Origin: Nonomuraea sp. PA05
GTDB taxonomy: Bacteria > Actinomycetota > Actinomycetes > Streptosporangiales > Streptosporangiaceae
Direction: 5' to 3'
DNA length: 64,000 nucleotides
Assembly: GCF_008086045.1 (NCBI RefSeq)
Contig: NZ_VSEY01000016.1
Span: 184,432-248,431, forward strand
The position numbers were made by a program, and so were the translations under genes. The first letter of the stretch is position 1; every line of letters begins with the position of its first letter. A model generated the notes under the pieces. The model searched no databases. It had not been told where the DNA came from and was given only the letters and a program-made list of their open reading frames with translations. Positions 16,440-24,229 of this stretch are shown piece after piece.

Positions 16440-17612
16440 ATGCCTTTCGCTGTCTACCTGCTCGGGCTGGCCGTCTTCGCCCAGGGCACCTCCGAGTTCA
16501 TGTTGTCCGGGCTCGTGCCCGCCATCGCCCGCGACCTCGGCGTGTCCATCCCCGCCGCCGGGCTGCTCACCTCGGCGTTCGCCGCCGGCATGGTGGTGGG
16601 GGCGCCGCTCATGGCCGCGCTCAGCCTGCGGCTGTCCCGGCGGGCCGCGCTGCTCGCCTTCCTCGTCGTCTTCCTCCTCGTGCACGTGGTCGGCGCGGTC
16701 ACCACCAGCTACGAGGTGCTCGTCGTGACGCGCGTCGTGGCGGCGCTGGCCAACGCCGGGTTCCTGGCCGTGGCCATCGCCACCGCCGTCGCCCTGGCGC
16801 CCGCCGACGCCAAGGCGCGCGCCACCTCCGTCCTGCTCGGCGGGGTCACCATCGCCTGTGTGGCGGGGGTGCCCGCCGGTGCGCTGCTCGGGCAGTTGTG
16901 GGGGTGGCGGTCGGCGTTCTGGGCGGTGGCCCTGGCGCTGGTGCCCGCCGTGCTCGCCGTCCTGCGATCAGTGCCCGGTGGGGCTCCCGAGGGCGGCGCC
17001 GACCGCGTGCGGGGTGAGCTGCGGGTGCTGCGCCGGCCCCGGCTGCTGGTGCTCCTGCTGCTCGGCGCCCTGGTGAACGGGGCCACGTTCTGCACCTTCA
17101 CGTACCTGGCGCCGGTACTCACCGGAGTCACCGGGATCGGCTCCGCCTGGATGCCGGTCATGCTCGCCCTGTTCGGCCTCGGCTCGTTCGCCGGGGTGAC
17201 GATCAGCGGGCGCGTCGCCGACCGGCGGCCCGTGCCGCTGCTGGCCGCCGGCGGGGTGGCGCTGGTCGCGGGCTGGGCCACGTTCGCGCTGACGGCCGGG
17301 GCGGCGGTGCCGGCGATCGTGCTGGTGCTCGTCCAGGGCGCGCTGTCGTTCGCCGTCGGGTCCACGCTGATCTCTCAGGTCCTGTACGCGGCCGGCGGCG
17401 CTCCCACCCTGGGCGGCGCCTACGCCACGGCGGCGTTCAACGTCGGCGCCACGCTCGGCCCCTGGCTGGGCGGCCTGGCCATCGACGCCGGGCTCGGCTT
17501 CCGTTCGCCGCTGTGGGTGAGCGCCGCCATGGCGGGGGCCGCGCTGGCCATCGCGGGGGTCGCCGCGTGGCGTAATCGGATGGAGGTCGATCTCCGGGGT
17601 GCGGCACAGTGA
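16440..17612 (+). CDS. Cmx/CmlR-type chloramphenicol efflux MFS transporter
   Basis: 390 aa, twelve hydrophobic segments. The N-terminus PFAVYLLGLAVFAQGTSEFML and the downstream LVPAIARDLGVSIPAAGLLTSAFA match the actinobacterial Cmx/CmrA/CmlR exporters, which expel chloramphenicol by proton antiport. A family motif PAGALLGQLWGWRSAF ends transmembrane segment 5. The substrate is assigned by family and not proven. The ribosome site is a weak GTGAGAG, and an unusually long 5' leader with a mini-ORF and three stem-loops suggests drug-inducible expression. The stop overlaps the next gene's ATG (TGATG). Confidence 0.85.
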   Translation: MPFAVYLLGLAVFAQGTSEFMLSGLVPAIARDLGVSIPAAGLLTSAFAAGMVVGAPLMAALSLRLSRRAALLAFLVVFLLVHVVGAVTTSYEVLVVTRVVAALANAGFLAVAIATAVALAPADAKARATSVLLGGVTIACVAGVPAGALLGQLWGWRSAFWAVALALVPAVLAVLRSVPGGAPEGGADRVRGELRVLRRPRLLVLLLLGALVNGATFCTFTYLAPVLTGVTGIGSAWMPVMLALFGLGSFAGVTISGRVADRRPVPLLAAGGVALVAGWATFALTAGAAVPAIVLVLVQGALSFAVGSTLISQVLYAAGGAPTLGGAYATAAFNVGATLGPWLGGLAIDAGLGFRSPLWVSAAMAGAALAIAGVAAWRNRMEVDLRGAAQ

Positions 17613-18415
17613 TGGCCATGGATGCTGCCGCACATTTCCACCGGGAAGTACGCGCCTTCCACGACGCCGCGCGAAAGGCGGCCGAGGCGGGCGACGCGCC
17701 CACCGTGCCGTCCTGCCCGGACTGGACGATGTCCGACCTGGTGTTCCACCTTGCCTCGGTGCACCGGTTCGTGATCGCCATCATCAGGGACCGGCTCGAC
17801 GGGATGCCCGACCCCGTCGCGCTGGCCAAGGCCGAACTGCCCGCCGACACGACGGGCTGGCCGGCCCCCGACCGTTCGCCCACCCCTGGCCCGATCCCGG
17901 CCACCCTGCTGGACGCCTTCGAGGAGGGGGCGGACCGGCTCGAAACCCTGTTCAGGGAGCGTCCTCCGGACGATCGCGTGTGGACGTGGTCGCGGGAGCA
18001 GACAGTCGGGTTCTGGCTGCGGATGCAGGTCATCGAGGCCGCCGTGCACCGCTGGGACGCCGAGAACGCCATCGGCGCGCCCGGCCCGATCCACGAGGAG
18101 ATCGCGGTGGACGCCGTCACCCAGACGTTCGAGGTGATGGCGCCGACGCGGCGCGCCTGGACGTCGGCGCCGCCTGGCGCGGGCGAGCGGTTCCGGTTCG
18201 TGCGGACGGACGGGTCCGGGGTCTGGGCGGTGTGCTTCGACGGCGAGCGGGTACGGCTCGGCGACGGAACTCCCGACGCCTCCGATGTCCAGCTGGCGGG
18301 GACGGCTTCGGATCTGATGTTGTTCCTCTGGCAGCGGATCCCGGCCGAGGCGTTGTCCGTGCAGGGGGACAAGGCCGTACTCGACCGCTACTTCGAGCTG
18401 GTTCCTCCCATATGA
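17612..18415 (+). CDS. Maleylpyruvate-isomerase-family, mycothiol-dependent enzyme
   Basis: 267 aa. DinB-like four-helix N-terminal domain with SCPDWTMSDLVFHLASVHRF (about residues 35-54) and the metal ligands in VIEAAVHRWDAEN, which are the diagnostic MDMPI features. A C-terminal SCP2-like lobe ends with SDLMLFLWQR. Family members use mycothiol as cofactor for isomerisation or thiol transfer; this one's substrate is unknown. The ATG overlaps the efflux gene stop, so the two are probably cotranscribed. Starts at 17609 or 17618 are also possible. Confidence 0.88.
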   Translation: MAMDAAAHFHREVRAFHDAARKAAEAGDAPTVPSCPDWTMSDLVFHLASVHRFVIAIIRDRLDGMPDPVALAKAELPADTTGWPAPDRSPTPGPIPATLLDAFEEGADRLETLFRERPPDDRVWTWSREQTVGFWLRMQVIEAAVHRWDAENAIGAPGPIHEEIAVDAVTQTFEVMAPTRRAWTSAPPGAGERFRFVRTDGSGVWAVCFDGERVRLGDGTPDASDVQLAGTASDLMLFLWQRIPAEALSVQGDKAVLDRYFELVPPI

Positions 18416-18430
18416 CCTAATCTGGCCGAC

Positions 18431-19231
18431 ATGCAGGTCAGGGAGGTCAACGGCACCCAACTCGCCGTCGTCACACCGGCGTCCGGCGGATTCGCCCGGC
18501 ACAGCCACGACGAGTACGTCATCAGCGTCAACGTGCGCGGGCGGGAGCGGGTGCGGCTGGACCGCGCCTCGTTCGAGGTCGATCTGGACGAGGTGACCGC
18601 GTACAACCCGGGGCAGGTCCAGTCCTGCACCACCCGGACGCCGGGCGGGACGGCGTTCACCTGCGTGAGCTGGTACGTACGGCCGGAGGTGCTGGGCGGG
18701 CTCGTCGGGGGCCCGCCCCCGGACTTCTCCCGTCCCGTGGTCCGCGCGCCTGAGCTGCGACGGGAACTGCTCCGCGCGGCCCGCCACCTCGGCGAGGCGA
18801 GGGACGGCGCCCTCATGCTGGTCGAGGAGCGCCTGACGCTCTTGCTCCTGCGCCTGCTCGACCTCGCCGCCCCGGCCCGTCGCCCACCCGGGCCCGGGTC
18901 CGCGCCCGCGCCGGGGGACGTCAGGATCGCCGCCGTCCTGGACCGGCTCCGGGCCGACCTCTCCCGCGCGCCCAGCCTGGCCGACCTCGCGGACGAGGCC
19001 GGGATGTCCAGGGAGCACCTCGTCCGCTCCTTCACCAGGGCCACCGGCTGCCCGCCGTACGCGTGGCACCTCCAGGCCAGGCTGGCCGAGGGGCGGCGCA
19101 GGCTGCGCGGCGGCCAGGCGGTCGCCGAGGTGGCCCACGGGCTGGGGTTCGCCGACCAGGCCCACTTCCACCGGCACTTCACCGCCGCCTACGCCATCAC
19201 CCCAGGCCGGTACCGGGCCGTCAACATCTGA
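18431..19231 (+). CDS. AraC-family transcriptional regulator
   Basis: 266 aa. The N-terminal cupin-like sensing domain carries HSHDEYVISVNVRG (about residues 24-37); the C-terminal two helix-turn-helix motifs span about 170-262, with LADLADEAGMSREHLVRSF and the second motif VAEVAHGLGFADQAHFHRHF. This is the AraC-binding type that controls adjacent LysE-like exporters in many actinobacteria. It lies 38 bases before a LysE-family gene in the same direction, a plausible target. Confidence 0.9.
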   Translation: MQVREVNGTQLAVVTPASGGFARHSHDEYVISVNVRGRERVRLDRASFEVDLDEVTAYNPGQVQSCTTRTPGGTAFTCVSWYVRPEVLGGLVGGPPPDFSRPVVRAPELRRELLRAARHLGEARDGALMLVEERLTLLLLRLLDLAAPARRPPGPGSAPAPGDVRIAAVLDRLRADLSRAPSLADLADEAGMSREHLVRSFTRATGCPPYAWHLQARLAEGRRRLRGGQAVAEVAHGLGFADQAHFHRHFTAAYAITPGRYRAVNI

Positions 19232-19269
19232 CAAGACGCGGCCCGTGGCCCGGCAGCAGAGTGAACGCC

Positions 19270-19905
19270 ATGTCCGAGATCTTCACGCTGGCCCTCTGGA
19301 TCGGGCTGGTGTTCAACGCGGCGCCCGGAGCGGTGTTCAGCGAGTCGTTGCGCCGGGGGGTGCGGGGCGGGTTCTGGCCGGCGTTCGCGGTGCAGGCCGG
19401 GTCGCTGGCGGGGGACGCCGTGTGGGCGGTCCTGGGGCTGGCGGGGGTGGGGGCGCTGTTCGCGGTGCCCGTGCTGCGGGTGCCTATGACGGTCGGCGGG
19501 TGCTTGCTGCTCGCCTGGCTGGGGGTGACCGGCCTGCGCGACGCCGCCTTCCCCCGGCCGTCATCGGCCGGTCTCCCCCGTGAGAACCGGTCCGGCCGGG
19601 GGGCGGTCGCGGTCGGCGCCGCCATGTCGCTGGGCAACCCCTGGAACGTCGTCTACTGGTCGGGCGCGGCGGGCGCGGTCAGTGCCGTGCTGGGCGAGGA
19701 CGCGGGCGCCGGGAGCCTGGTCGTGTTCTTCGCCGGATTCATGGCGTCCTCGCTCGCCTGGTGCTTCGTCTCGGCGGGGCTCATCGCCGGGCTGCGCGGG
19801 GCGTTGCCGCCGGTGGGCGTACGGGTGCTGGAAGCGGCATGCGGGGCGGCGTTGATCGTCTTCGCCGTCCTCCTCGCGGCCAGGCTGCTGCCGGGCACCC
19901 CATGA
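19270..19905 (+). CDS. LysE/RhtB-family amino-acid exporter
   Basis: 211 aa, six hydrophobic segments. The N-terminus has NAAPGAVFSESLRRGVRGGF, the LysE hallmark PGP-like loop with PGA, and GNPWNVVYWSG follows transmembrane segment 3. Such proteins export amino acids or small metabolites. The start is placed at the ATG at 19270; an in-frame GTG at 19261 is an alternative. It follows the AraC gene and is convergent with the DUF2000 gene. Confidence 0.85.
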   Translation: MSEIFTLALWIGLVFNAAPGAVFSESLRRGVRGGFWPAFAVQAGSLAGDAVWAVLGLAGVGALFAVPVLRVPMTVGGCLLLAWLGVTGLRDAAFPRPSSAGLPRENRSGRGAVAVGAAMSLGNPWNVVYWSGAAGAVSAVLGEDAGAGSLVVFFAGFMASSLAWCFVSAGLIAGLRGALPPVGVRVLEAACGAALIVFAVLLAARLLPGTP

Positions 19906-19921
19906 GCCACCGCTGAGCCAT

Positions 19922-20374
19922 TCACCGCAACAACGGCAACCGCCCCGTGAGCCGCTCCACGACCCCTCGCGGCCCGAAGAGGCTGACCGCGTAGTACGAC
20001 GGCTCCTCCGTCCGCGCCAGCTCGGCCAGGTACTCGTCGTAGACGTTGGTCCGCTGCGCGACCGCCGCCATGTCGGTCACCACCAGGCCGGCCTCGGTGG
20101 CGGCGTCCTTCCTGATCCGCCCCACGATGGCGCCCGGCGCCCCCAGCACCGTGCAGCCCGTCCAGGGCAGCCCGGCGTGCGCGAGGCCGGAGGCGTCCGT
20201 GCCGCCCGACCCGACGATGGCGGGCACGGCGACCCCGACGGAAGCGGCCAGGCAGGCGGCGGCGTTGGCCTGCAGTCCCCTGGGCAGGTCGCGGTCGATC
20301 ACGATGACCCACTTGACCGCGAGCTCCTTGGTGGGCAGATCGGTACGGCGTTCGAGCTCGTCCAGCACCGTCAT
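19922..20374 (-). CDS. DUF2000 family protein
   Basis: 150 aa. The core ELAVKWVIVIDRDLPRGLQANAAA is the DUF2000 signature, a fold related to peptidyl-tRNA hydrolase 2. The C-terminus has EEPSYYAVSLFGPRGVVERLTG. The frame is open far upstream, but GGAGGAGG nine bases before the ATG at 20374 decides the start. Function is unknown in the family. It is divergent from an Lrp/AsnC regulator, with two palindromes in the gap, which suggests control by that regulator. Confidence 0.88.
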   Translation of the reverse strand: MTVLDELERRTDLPTKELAVKWVIVIDRDLPRGLQANAAACLAASVGVAVPAIVGSGGTDASGLAHAGLPWTGCTVLGAPGAIVGRIRKDAATEAGLVVTDMAAVAQRTNVYDEYLAELARTEEPSYYAVSLFGPRGVVERLTGRLPLLR

Positions 20375-20394
20375 CAACACATCCCTCCTCCGAA

Positions 20395-20469
20395 GTTCTG
20401 CCAGAACACTCACACCGACTCCGCCTTTTGACCAAATGAGAAGCTGTTTTTCCGCAGATAATTCGGAAA
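20395..20469. promoter_or_regulatory. Two palindromes between DUF2000 and Lrp genes (candidate Lrp operators)
   Basis: GTTCTG-C-CAGAAC (20395-20407) is a perfect 13-base palindrome next to the DUF2000 ribosome site. TTTCCG (20449-20454) and CGGAAA (20464-20469) flank an AT-rich centre CAGATAATT, the classic shape of an Lrp/AsnC site, 20 bases before the Lrp start. Confidence 0.5.
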
Positions 20470-20488
20470 GACGTGCCAAGCTGCGTAC

Positions 20489-20983
20489 GTGGACGAACTT
20501 GATACGGCGATACTCGCCGAGCTGCAGCGCGACGGCCGCCAGACCAACCGGGAGCTGGCCGAGCATCTCGGCATCGCCCCCTCGACCTGCCTGGAGCGGG
20601 TGCGGTCGCTGCGCGCGTCCGGCGTCATCGAGGGCTTCCACGCGGAGGTCAGCCTCGACGCGATCGGCCGCCCGGTGCAGGCGCTGATCAACGTGCGCCT
20701 GCACCCCAAGATCCGTGAGGCGGTGGAGGGCTTCCGCGACTACGTGACCGCGTTGCCGGAGACGCTGGCCGTGTTCGTCGTGTCGGGCGGCGACGACTTC
20801 ATCATCCAGGTCGGCGTGCGCGACGCGGGGCACCTGCGCGACTTCGTGCTCGACCACGTCTCGCGGCACCGCAACATCGCCGACGTACGCACGTCGCTGG
20901 TCTACGACCACATCCGCAAGACGTCGGTGGAGGTGCTGCCGCCCGAACGCCCCTCACGCCCCCGCACCGGCCGCAAGCGCTGA
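20489..20983 (+). CDS. Lrp/AsnC-family transcriptional regulator
   Basis: 164 aa. The N-terminal helix-turn-helix DTAILAELQRDGRQTNRELAEHLGIAPSTCLERVR (about 5-40) is cited in parts: DTAILAELQRDGR and LGIAPSTCLERVR. The RAM/AsnC ligand domain has VFVVSGGDDFIIQVGVRD (about 92-110). It starts with GTG. Typical members respond to amino acids and control their exporters or catabolic enzymes; the divergent DUF2000 gene and nearby LysE exporter fit this. The Arg/Pro-rich tail (last 15 residues) is likely disordered. Confidence 0.92.
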   Translation: MDELDTAILAELQRDGRQTNRELAEHLGIAPSTCLERVRSLRASGVIEGFHAEVSLDAIGRPVQALINVRLHPKIREAVEGFRDYVTALPETLAVFVVSGGDDFIIQVGVRDAGHLRDFVLDHVSRHRNIADVRTSLVYDHIRKTSVEVLPPERPSRPRTGRKR

Positions 20984-21062
20984 AGGCTCGCATGCCCGCC
21001 GCGAACGCTAAATAAGTGGTGGCCGAATGGGCGGCCCGGTTACGGTTACGGCAGGTCAGCGA

Positions 21063-21114
21063 GCGGACAGGGCGTGGCGATGTCGCTGGCGGCGCCTCGC
21101 CGCGCCCTGTCCGC
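21063..21114. terminator. Long stem-loop between Lrp gene and proline iminopeptidase
   Basis: GCGGACAGGGCG (21063-21074) pairs perfectly with CGCCCTGTCCGC (21103-21114) and pairing continues inward for six more positions (one G-U), giving about 18 bp. It lies in a 243-base gap between convergent genes and probably ends both transcripts. No gene was seen in the rest of the gap; an open stretch on the minus strand has no start. Confidence 0.6.
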
Positions 21115-21226
21115 CTGCCAGCCGGAGAACCCGCGGCTCACCCGTACGGAGTCGTCCGACGGCGAGGCGATGGTCACCAGGGGCACCGTCCGAAACCCCC
21201 GAGATGATCGCGAAGGAGCCGCGGGT

Positions 21227-22189
21227 TCACCTCTGCGGCGAGAAGCTTTCGATGGCCTCGTGCAGTACCTTCCTGAACGTCTGGCTGCCGGTGTGCCCGG
21301 AGTCCTCCACCACGTGCAGCCTGGCGTCCTTCCAGACCTTGGTCAGCTCCCAGGCCGTGTGCAGCGGCCCGCCCATGTCGAGGCGGCCGTGCACCAGCGC
21401 GCCGGGGATGCCGGCCAGTCGTCCCGCGTCCCGCAGCAGCGCGCCCTCCTCCAGCCAGGCGGCGTTGGAGAAGTAGTGGGCGCAGATGCGGACCATGGCC
21501 ATCTGCGCGTCGGCGGGCCGGTCGCTGTAGGCGTTGGGCTTGCCGTTGACCTCCTGGGAGATCACCGCGTCCTCCCAGGCGATCCAGTCCTGGCAGGCCC
21601 GCTCCCGCACCTCCCTGTCGGGGTCGGCCAGCAGCCGCGAGTACGCCGCCAGCACCTGGAACACGTTCCCGTCACGGTCGGCCTCGGGCACCCCGCGCAG
21701 GAACCGCTCCTGCGCCTCGGGGAAGAACCTGCCGACGCCCCGGTAGAGCCACTCGGTCTCGGAGCGCCGCGTCATCGTGACGGCGGGGATGACGATCTCC
21801 GACACCCGCTCGGGGTGGGTCTCGGCGTAGGCCAGGATCAGCGTCGAGCCCCACGACCCGCCGTACAGCAGCCACCGGTCGATCCCGAGGTGCTCGCGCA
21901 GCGACTCCATGTCGGCGATCAGGTGCTGGGTGGTGTTGTGCGTCAGGTCGGTGGCCGGGTCGCTGGCGTGCGGGCGGCTGCGGCCACAGTTGCGCTGGTC
22001 GAACAGCACGATGCGGAAACGTTCCGGGTCGAACGTGCGGCGCATGTTGACCGAGCAGCCCGACCCGGGGCCGCCGTGCACGACCACGGCCGGCTTGCCG
22101 TCCGGGTTGCCGCAGACCTCCCAGTAGACGAGGTTGCCGTCGCCGACGTCGAGCATGCCGTGCTCGTACGGTTCGATCGCGGGATACAA
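21227..22189 (-). CDS. pip: Proline iminopeptidase
   Basis: 320 aa cytoplasmic serine peptidase (S33) that removes N-terminal proline. The start is set at the TTG at 22189 because AAGGAG lies five bases before it and the family begins with (M)YPxIEPYDHGMLDVGDGN; a GTG at 22204 would add five residues. The oxyanion loop is HGGPG (38-42), the nucleophile Ser112 is in GGSWGS, Asp is in HGRLDMGGPL and His in EDSGHTG. It reads in the same direction as the DUF6624 gene upstream, 44 bases away. Confidence 0.94.
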   Translation of the reverse strand: MYPAIEPYEHGMLDVGDGNLVYWEVCGNPDGKPAVVVHGGPGSGCSVNMRRTFDPERFRIVLFDQRNCGRSRPHASDPATDLTHNTTQHLIADMESLREHLGIDRWLLYGGSWGSTLILAYAETHPERVSEIVIPAVTMTRRSETEWLYRGVGRFFPEAQERFLRGVPEADRDGNVFQVLAAYSRLLADPDREVRERACQDWIAWEDAVISQEVNGKPNAYSDRPADAQMAMVRICAHYFSNAAWLEEGALLRDAGRLAGIPGALVHGRLDMGGPLHTAWELTKVWKDARLHVVEDSGHTGSQTFRKVLHEAIESFSPQR

Positions 22190-22233
22190 GGGGGCTCCTT
22201 CCACAGATGTAACAGCGCTTCAATATACCGCTG

Positions 22234-22791
22234 TCACCCTGCCGACTTGAGCTCCTCCAGGTACTCCGCCAACGGCTTCAGCCCGGCCTCCGCCCGCCGC
22301 TCGTCCACCCTCGCCTCGTCCTCGATCGGCGTGCGCGGCCGCCACGCGCCCTGCGGATCGGTCTCCCACTGCGTGCCGTACACCTGCGGCTTCTTCTCCG
22401 CCACCCGCACCCGATCCACCAGGAACGCCAGGTCGGACGGGTCAGCGTCACCCTTCTCCGCGGCCCGCCGCATCAGCTCCAGGCCGCGCTTCTGCAGCTC
22501 CAGATCGCGGTCGGCGTGCTGGATGAGCGCCCACGCGGCCCGCGCCCCGTCCTCGCCGACCAGCTCGTACCCGGGCCAGCCGTGCTGGTCGAGAACCTGG
22601 CGCATGCGGTCGGTGTTCGCCTTCTCCACGCGGTCCCAGTCCTCCTGGGACGCCTCCAGCGTCCTGACCTCCTGGTCCAGCTTGAGCATCGCGAGCAGCT
22701 CGGTACGCAGGGCCGGGTTGGCCGGCGCCGCGTCGGCGCAGGCGGTGATGAGGGCGAGGGTCGCGAGCAGAGAAATGAGGAACGGCCGCAT
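22234..22791 (-). CDS. DUF6624-type putative lipoprotein
   Basis: 185 aa. The signal peptide MRPFLISLLATLALITAC ends in a lipobox-like ITAC with Cys18, so it may be a lipid-anchored surface protein. The mature part shows the DUF6624 pattern: LDQHGWPGYELVGEDGA (about 68-84), AAWALIQHADRD, FLVDRVRVAEKKPQVYGTQ. The family function is unknown. It is divergent from the secreted Pro-rich protein. Confidence 0.82.
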   Translation of the reverse strand: MRPFLISLLATLALITACADAAPANPALRTELLAMLKLDQEVRTLEASQEDWDRVEKANTDRMRQVLDQHGWPGYELVGEDGARAAWALIQHADRDLELQKRGLELMRRAAEKGDADPSDLAFLVDRVRVAEKKPQVYGTQWETDPQGAWRPRTPIEDEARVDERRAEAGLKPLAEYLEELKSAG

Positions 22792-22911
22792 GATCCGGCT
22801 CCTTCTGCGACGCCAGTCGTAAAGAGGGCTAGATCCAACTATGAAGTAATTGAACCACCACTAAGGGTACTGATCGCAGCGATAACTAGATCATCATCCT
22901 CAGGGAGCATC

Positions 22912-24141
22912 ATGTACCGGCATGCCCTTGCCGTAGCCACCGCCACCTCCGCCGCCCTGCTCGCGACCGCCGCGCCGGCGATCGCCGACGACACCAAGAG
23001 CGAGACCGCCACCCAGTGCAGCAACCGGGACGTGCTGAGCATCAACGTCTCACCACCTCCACCGCTCGCCGGGAGCGTCACCGCCGAGGACATCAAGGGC
23101 CTGATGGACGCGGTCGTCGCCGGCACCCGGCTGCAGGGGTTCTTCTCCGCCGGGGCGGGAGCGCCCGCCGTTCCCGCGGTGCCGTACGTCGCGCCCGCGT
23201 TCCCGTACGTCATGCCCGGCGGGCAACTGGCCGCGCCCTACGATCCGCGCCATGCCCTGCCGTACGACCCGCAGCAGGCCCTGCCCGGCCAGCCGCAGCA
23301 GGCCGTTCCCGCGCAGCCGCAGCATGCCCTGCCTGACCAGCCCCAGAGCGCCGCCACCATGCAGCCCGGCGCCGGCGCCACTGACCCGAACCAGCCGGGA
23401 GTCGGCGGCTCAAGCCCCGTCCAGCCTGGCGTGGGCGGCGCCGCTCCGGTTCAGCCTGGTGTGGGTGGGGCCGCTCCGGTTCAGCCCGGTGTCGGGGCTC
23501 CGAGTCCCGTTCAGAGTCAGCCCGGTGTCAGCGGCCCGAGCCCGAGCCTGCCGCCGCTGCCCAGCCCGAGCCGGCCGTCGGGCCCCAACCCGAGCCCGTC
23601 CGCCGCCCCGAGCTCCTCGGCCTCCGCCGCGCCGAGCGCCTCCGCGTCCACCGCGCCCAGCTTCGGCCCCTCCCCGCTCAGCGCCGACGGGGCGACGGTC
23701 TCGCCGGTGCAGGCCATGTTCGAGGACCTGATCGGCCAGGTGCTGGTCTGCGCCCGCGCCACAGCGGCACCAGGCACGCAAGCAGACGCAGAAGCAGACA
23801 CAGAAGCAGACACGAAACCGGAGGCGGGCACGGAGCTGCCGTCGCTCGCGGAGATCGACACGGCCCAGATCGCCCAGTACCTCGAAGCGCTCGTCGCCGG
23901 CCTTCCCGGCGCCTGCGCCCCCGCCGGCTCACCCTCCGCGGCGGCCGGCCCAGCCCAGAGCCCGGCCACACTGATGGACGCCGTCGGGGTGAGCCAGATC
24001 CTGAGCACCCTGACCGGCTACCCGCCGGTCTGCGCGAACCCGTCCACGGCAGCGGGCGGCACCTCGGTCTCCATCTCGACCTCCGCCTCGCTCCTGGACT
24101 CGATCGGCGTCACGAGCCTGCTCAAGGCGCTGACCGGCTGA
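22912..24141 (+). CDS. Secreted Pro-rich repeat protein with four short helical modules
   Basis: 409 aa. A signal peptide (about residues 1-25, ending APAIA) is followed by a Pro/Gln/Gly-rich region. Four consecutive 30-base units (23401-23520) encode decapeptides of the type VGGAAPVQPG. A Ser/Pro/Ala stretch then resembles a wall-spanning linker. Outside it, a short module recurs: ED-IKGLMDAVVAG, AQIAQYLEALVAGLPGAC, VSQILSTLTGYPPVC, VTSLLKALTG. Cys residues near modules may pair. No anchor motif is seen. I do not recognise the family; a cell-surface or spore-envelope role is only inference. Start by GGGAG before the ATG. Confidence 0.75.
   Translation: MYRHALAVATATSAALLATAAPAIADDTKSETATQCSNRDVLSINVSPPPPLAGSVTAEDIKGLMDAVVAGTRLQGFFSAGAGAPAVPAVPYVAPAFPYVMPGGQLAAPYDPRHALPYDPQQALPGQPQQAVPAQPQHALPDQPQSAATMQPGAGATDPNQPGVGGSSPVQPGVGGAAPVQPGVGGAAPVQPGVGAPSPVQSQPGVSGPSPSLPPLPSPSRPSGPNPSPSAAPSSSASAAPSASASTAPSFGPSPLSADGATVSPVQAMFEDLIGQVLVCARATAAPGTQADAEADTEADTKPEAGTELPSLAEIDTAQIAQYLEALVAGLPGACAPAGSPSAAAGPAQSPATLMDAVGVSQILSTLTGYPPVCANPSTAAGGTSVSISTSASLLDSIGVTSLLKALTG
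23401..23520 (+). repeat. Four 30-base tandem repeats inside the secreted protein gene
   Basis: Units begin at 23401, 23431, 23461 and 23491; the second and third differ by few bases, the outer two are more diverged. They keep the reading frame and encode decapeptides ending VQPG in the first three units. Confidence 0.85.
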
Positions 24142-24163
24142 CGTCCGCCGCGCGGGGCGGCGT
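24141..24163 (+). terminator. Terminator hairpin with T-rich tail
   Basis: ACG(T)CCGCC pairs with GGCGGCGT (24156-24163) with one bulged base; TTCTGTC follows. It begins in the stop codon of the secreted-protein gene. Confidence 0.5.
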
Positions 24164-24229
24164 TTCTGTCGGACCCGGCTGGCACGCTGGCACGGTCGCC
24201 GCAGCCGTCCGCGCCTAAGGAGCCGCCGC

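Noticed and set aside
20375..20911. N-terminal extension of the DUF2000 protein
   Set aside because: It would run through the divergent Lrp gene; a strong ribosome site places the start at 20374.
21000..21226. Open minus-strand stretch reading LVTIASPSDDSVRVSRGFSG before pip
   Set aside because: It has no start codon and crosses the long hairpin; could be a gene remnant but cannot be supported.
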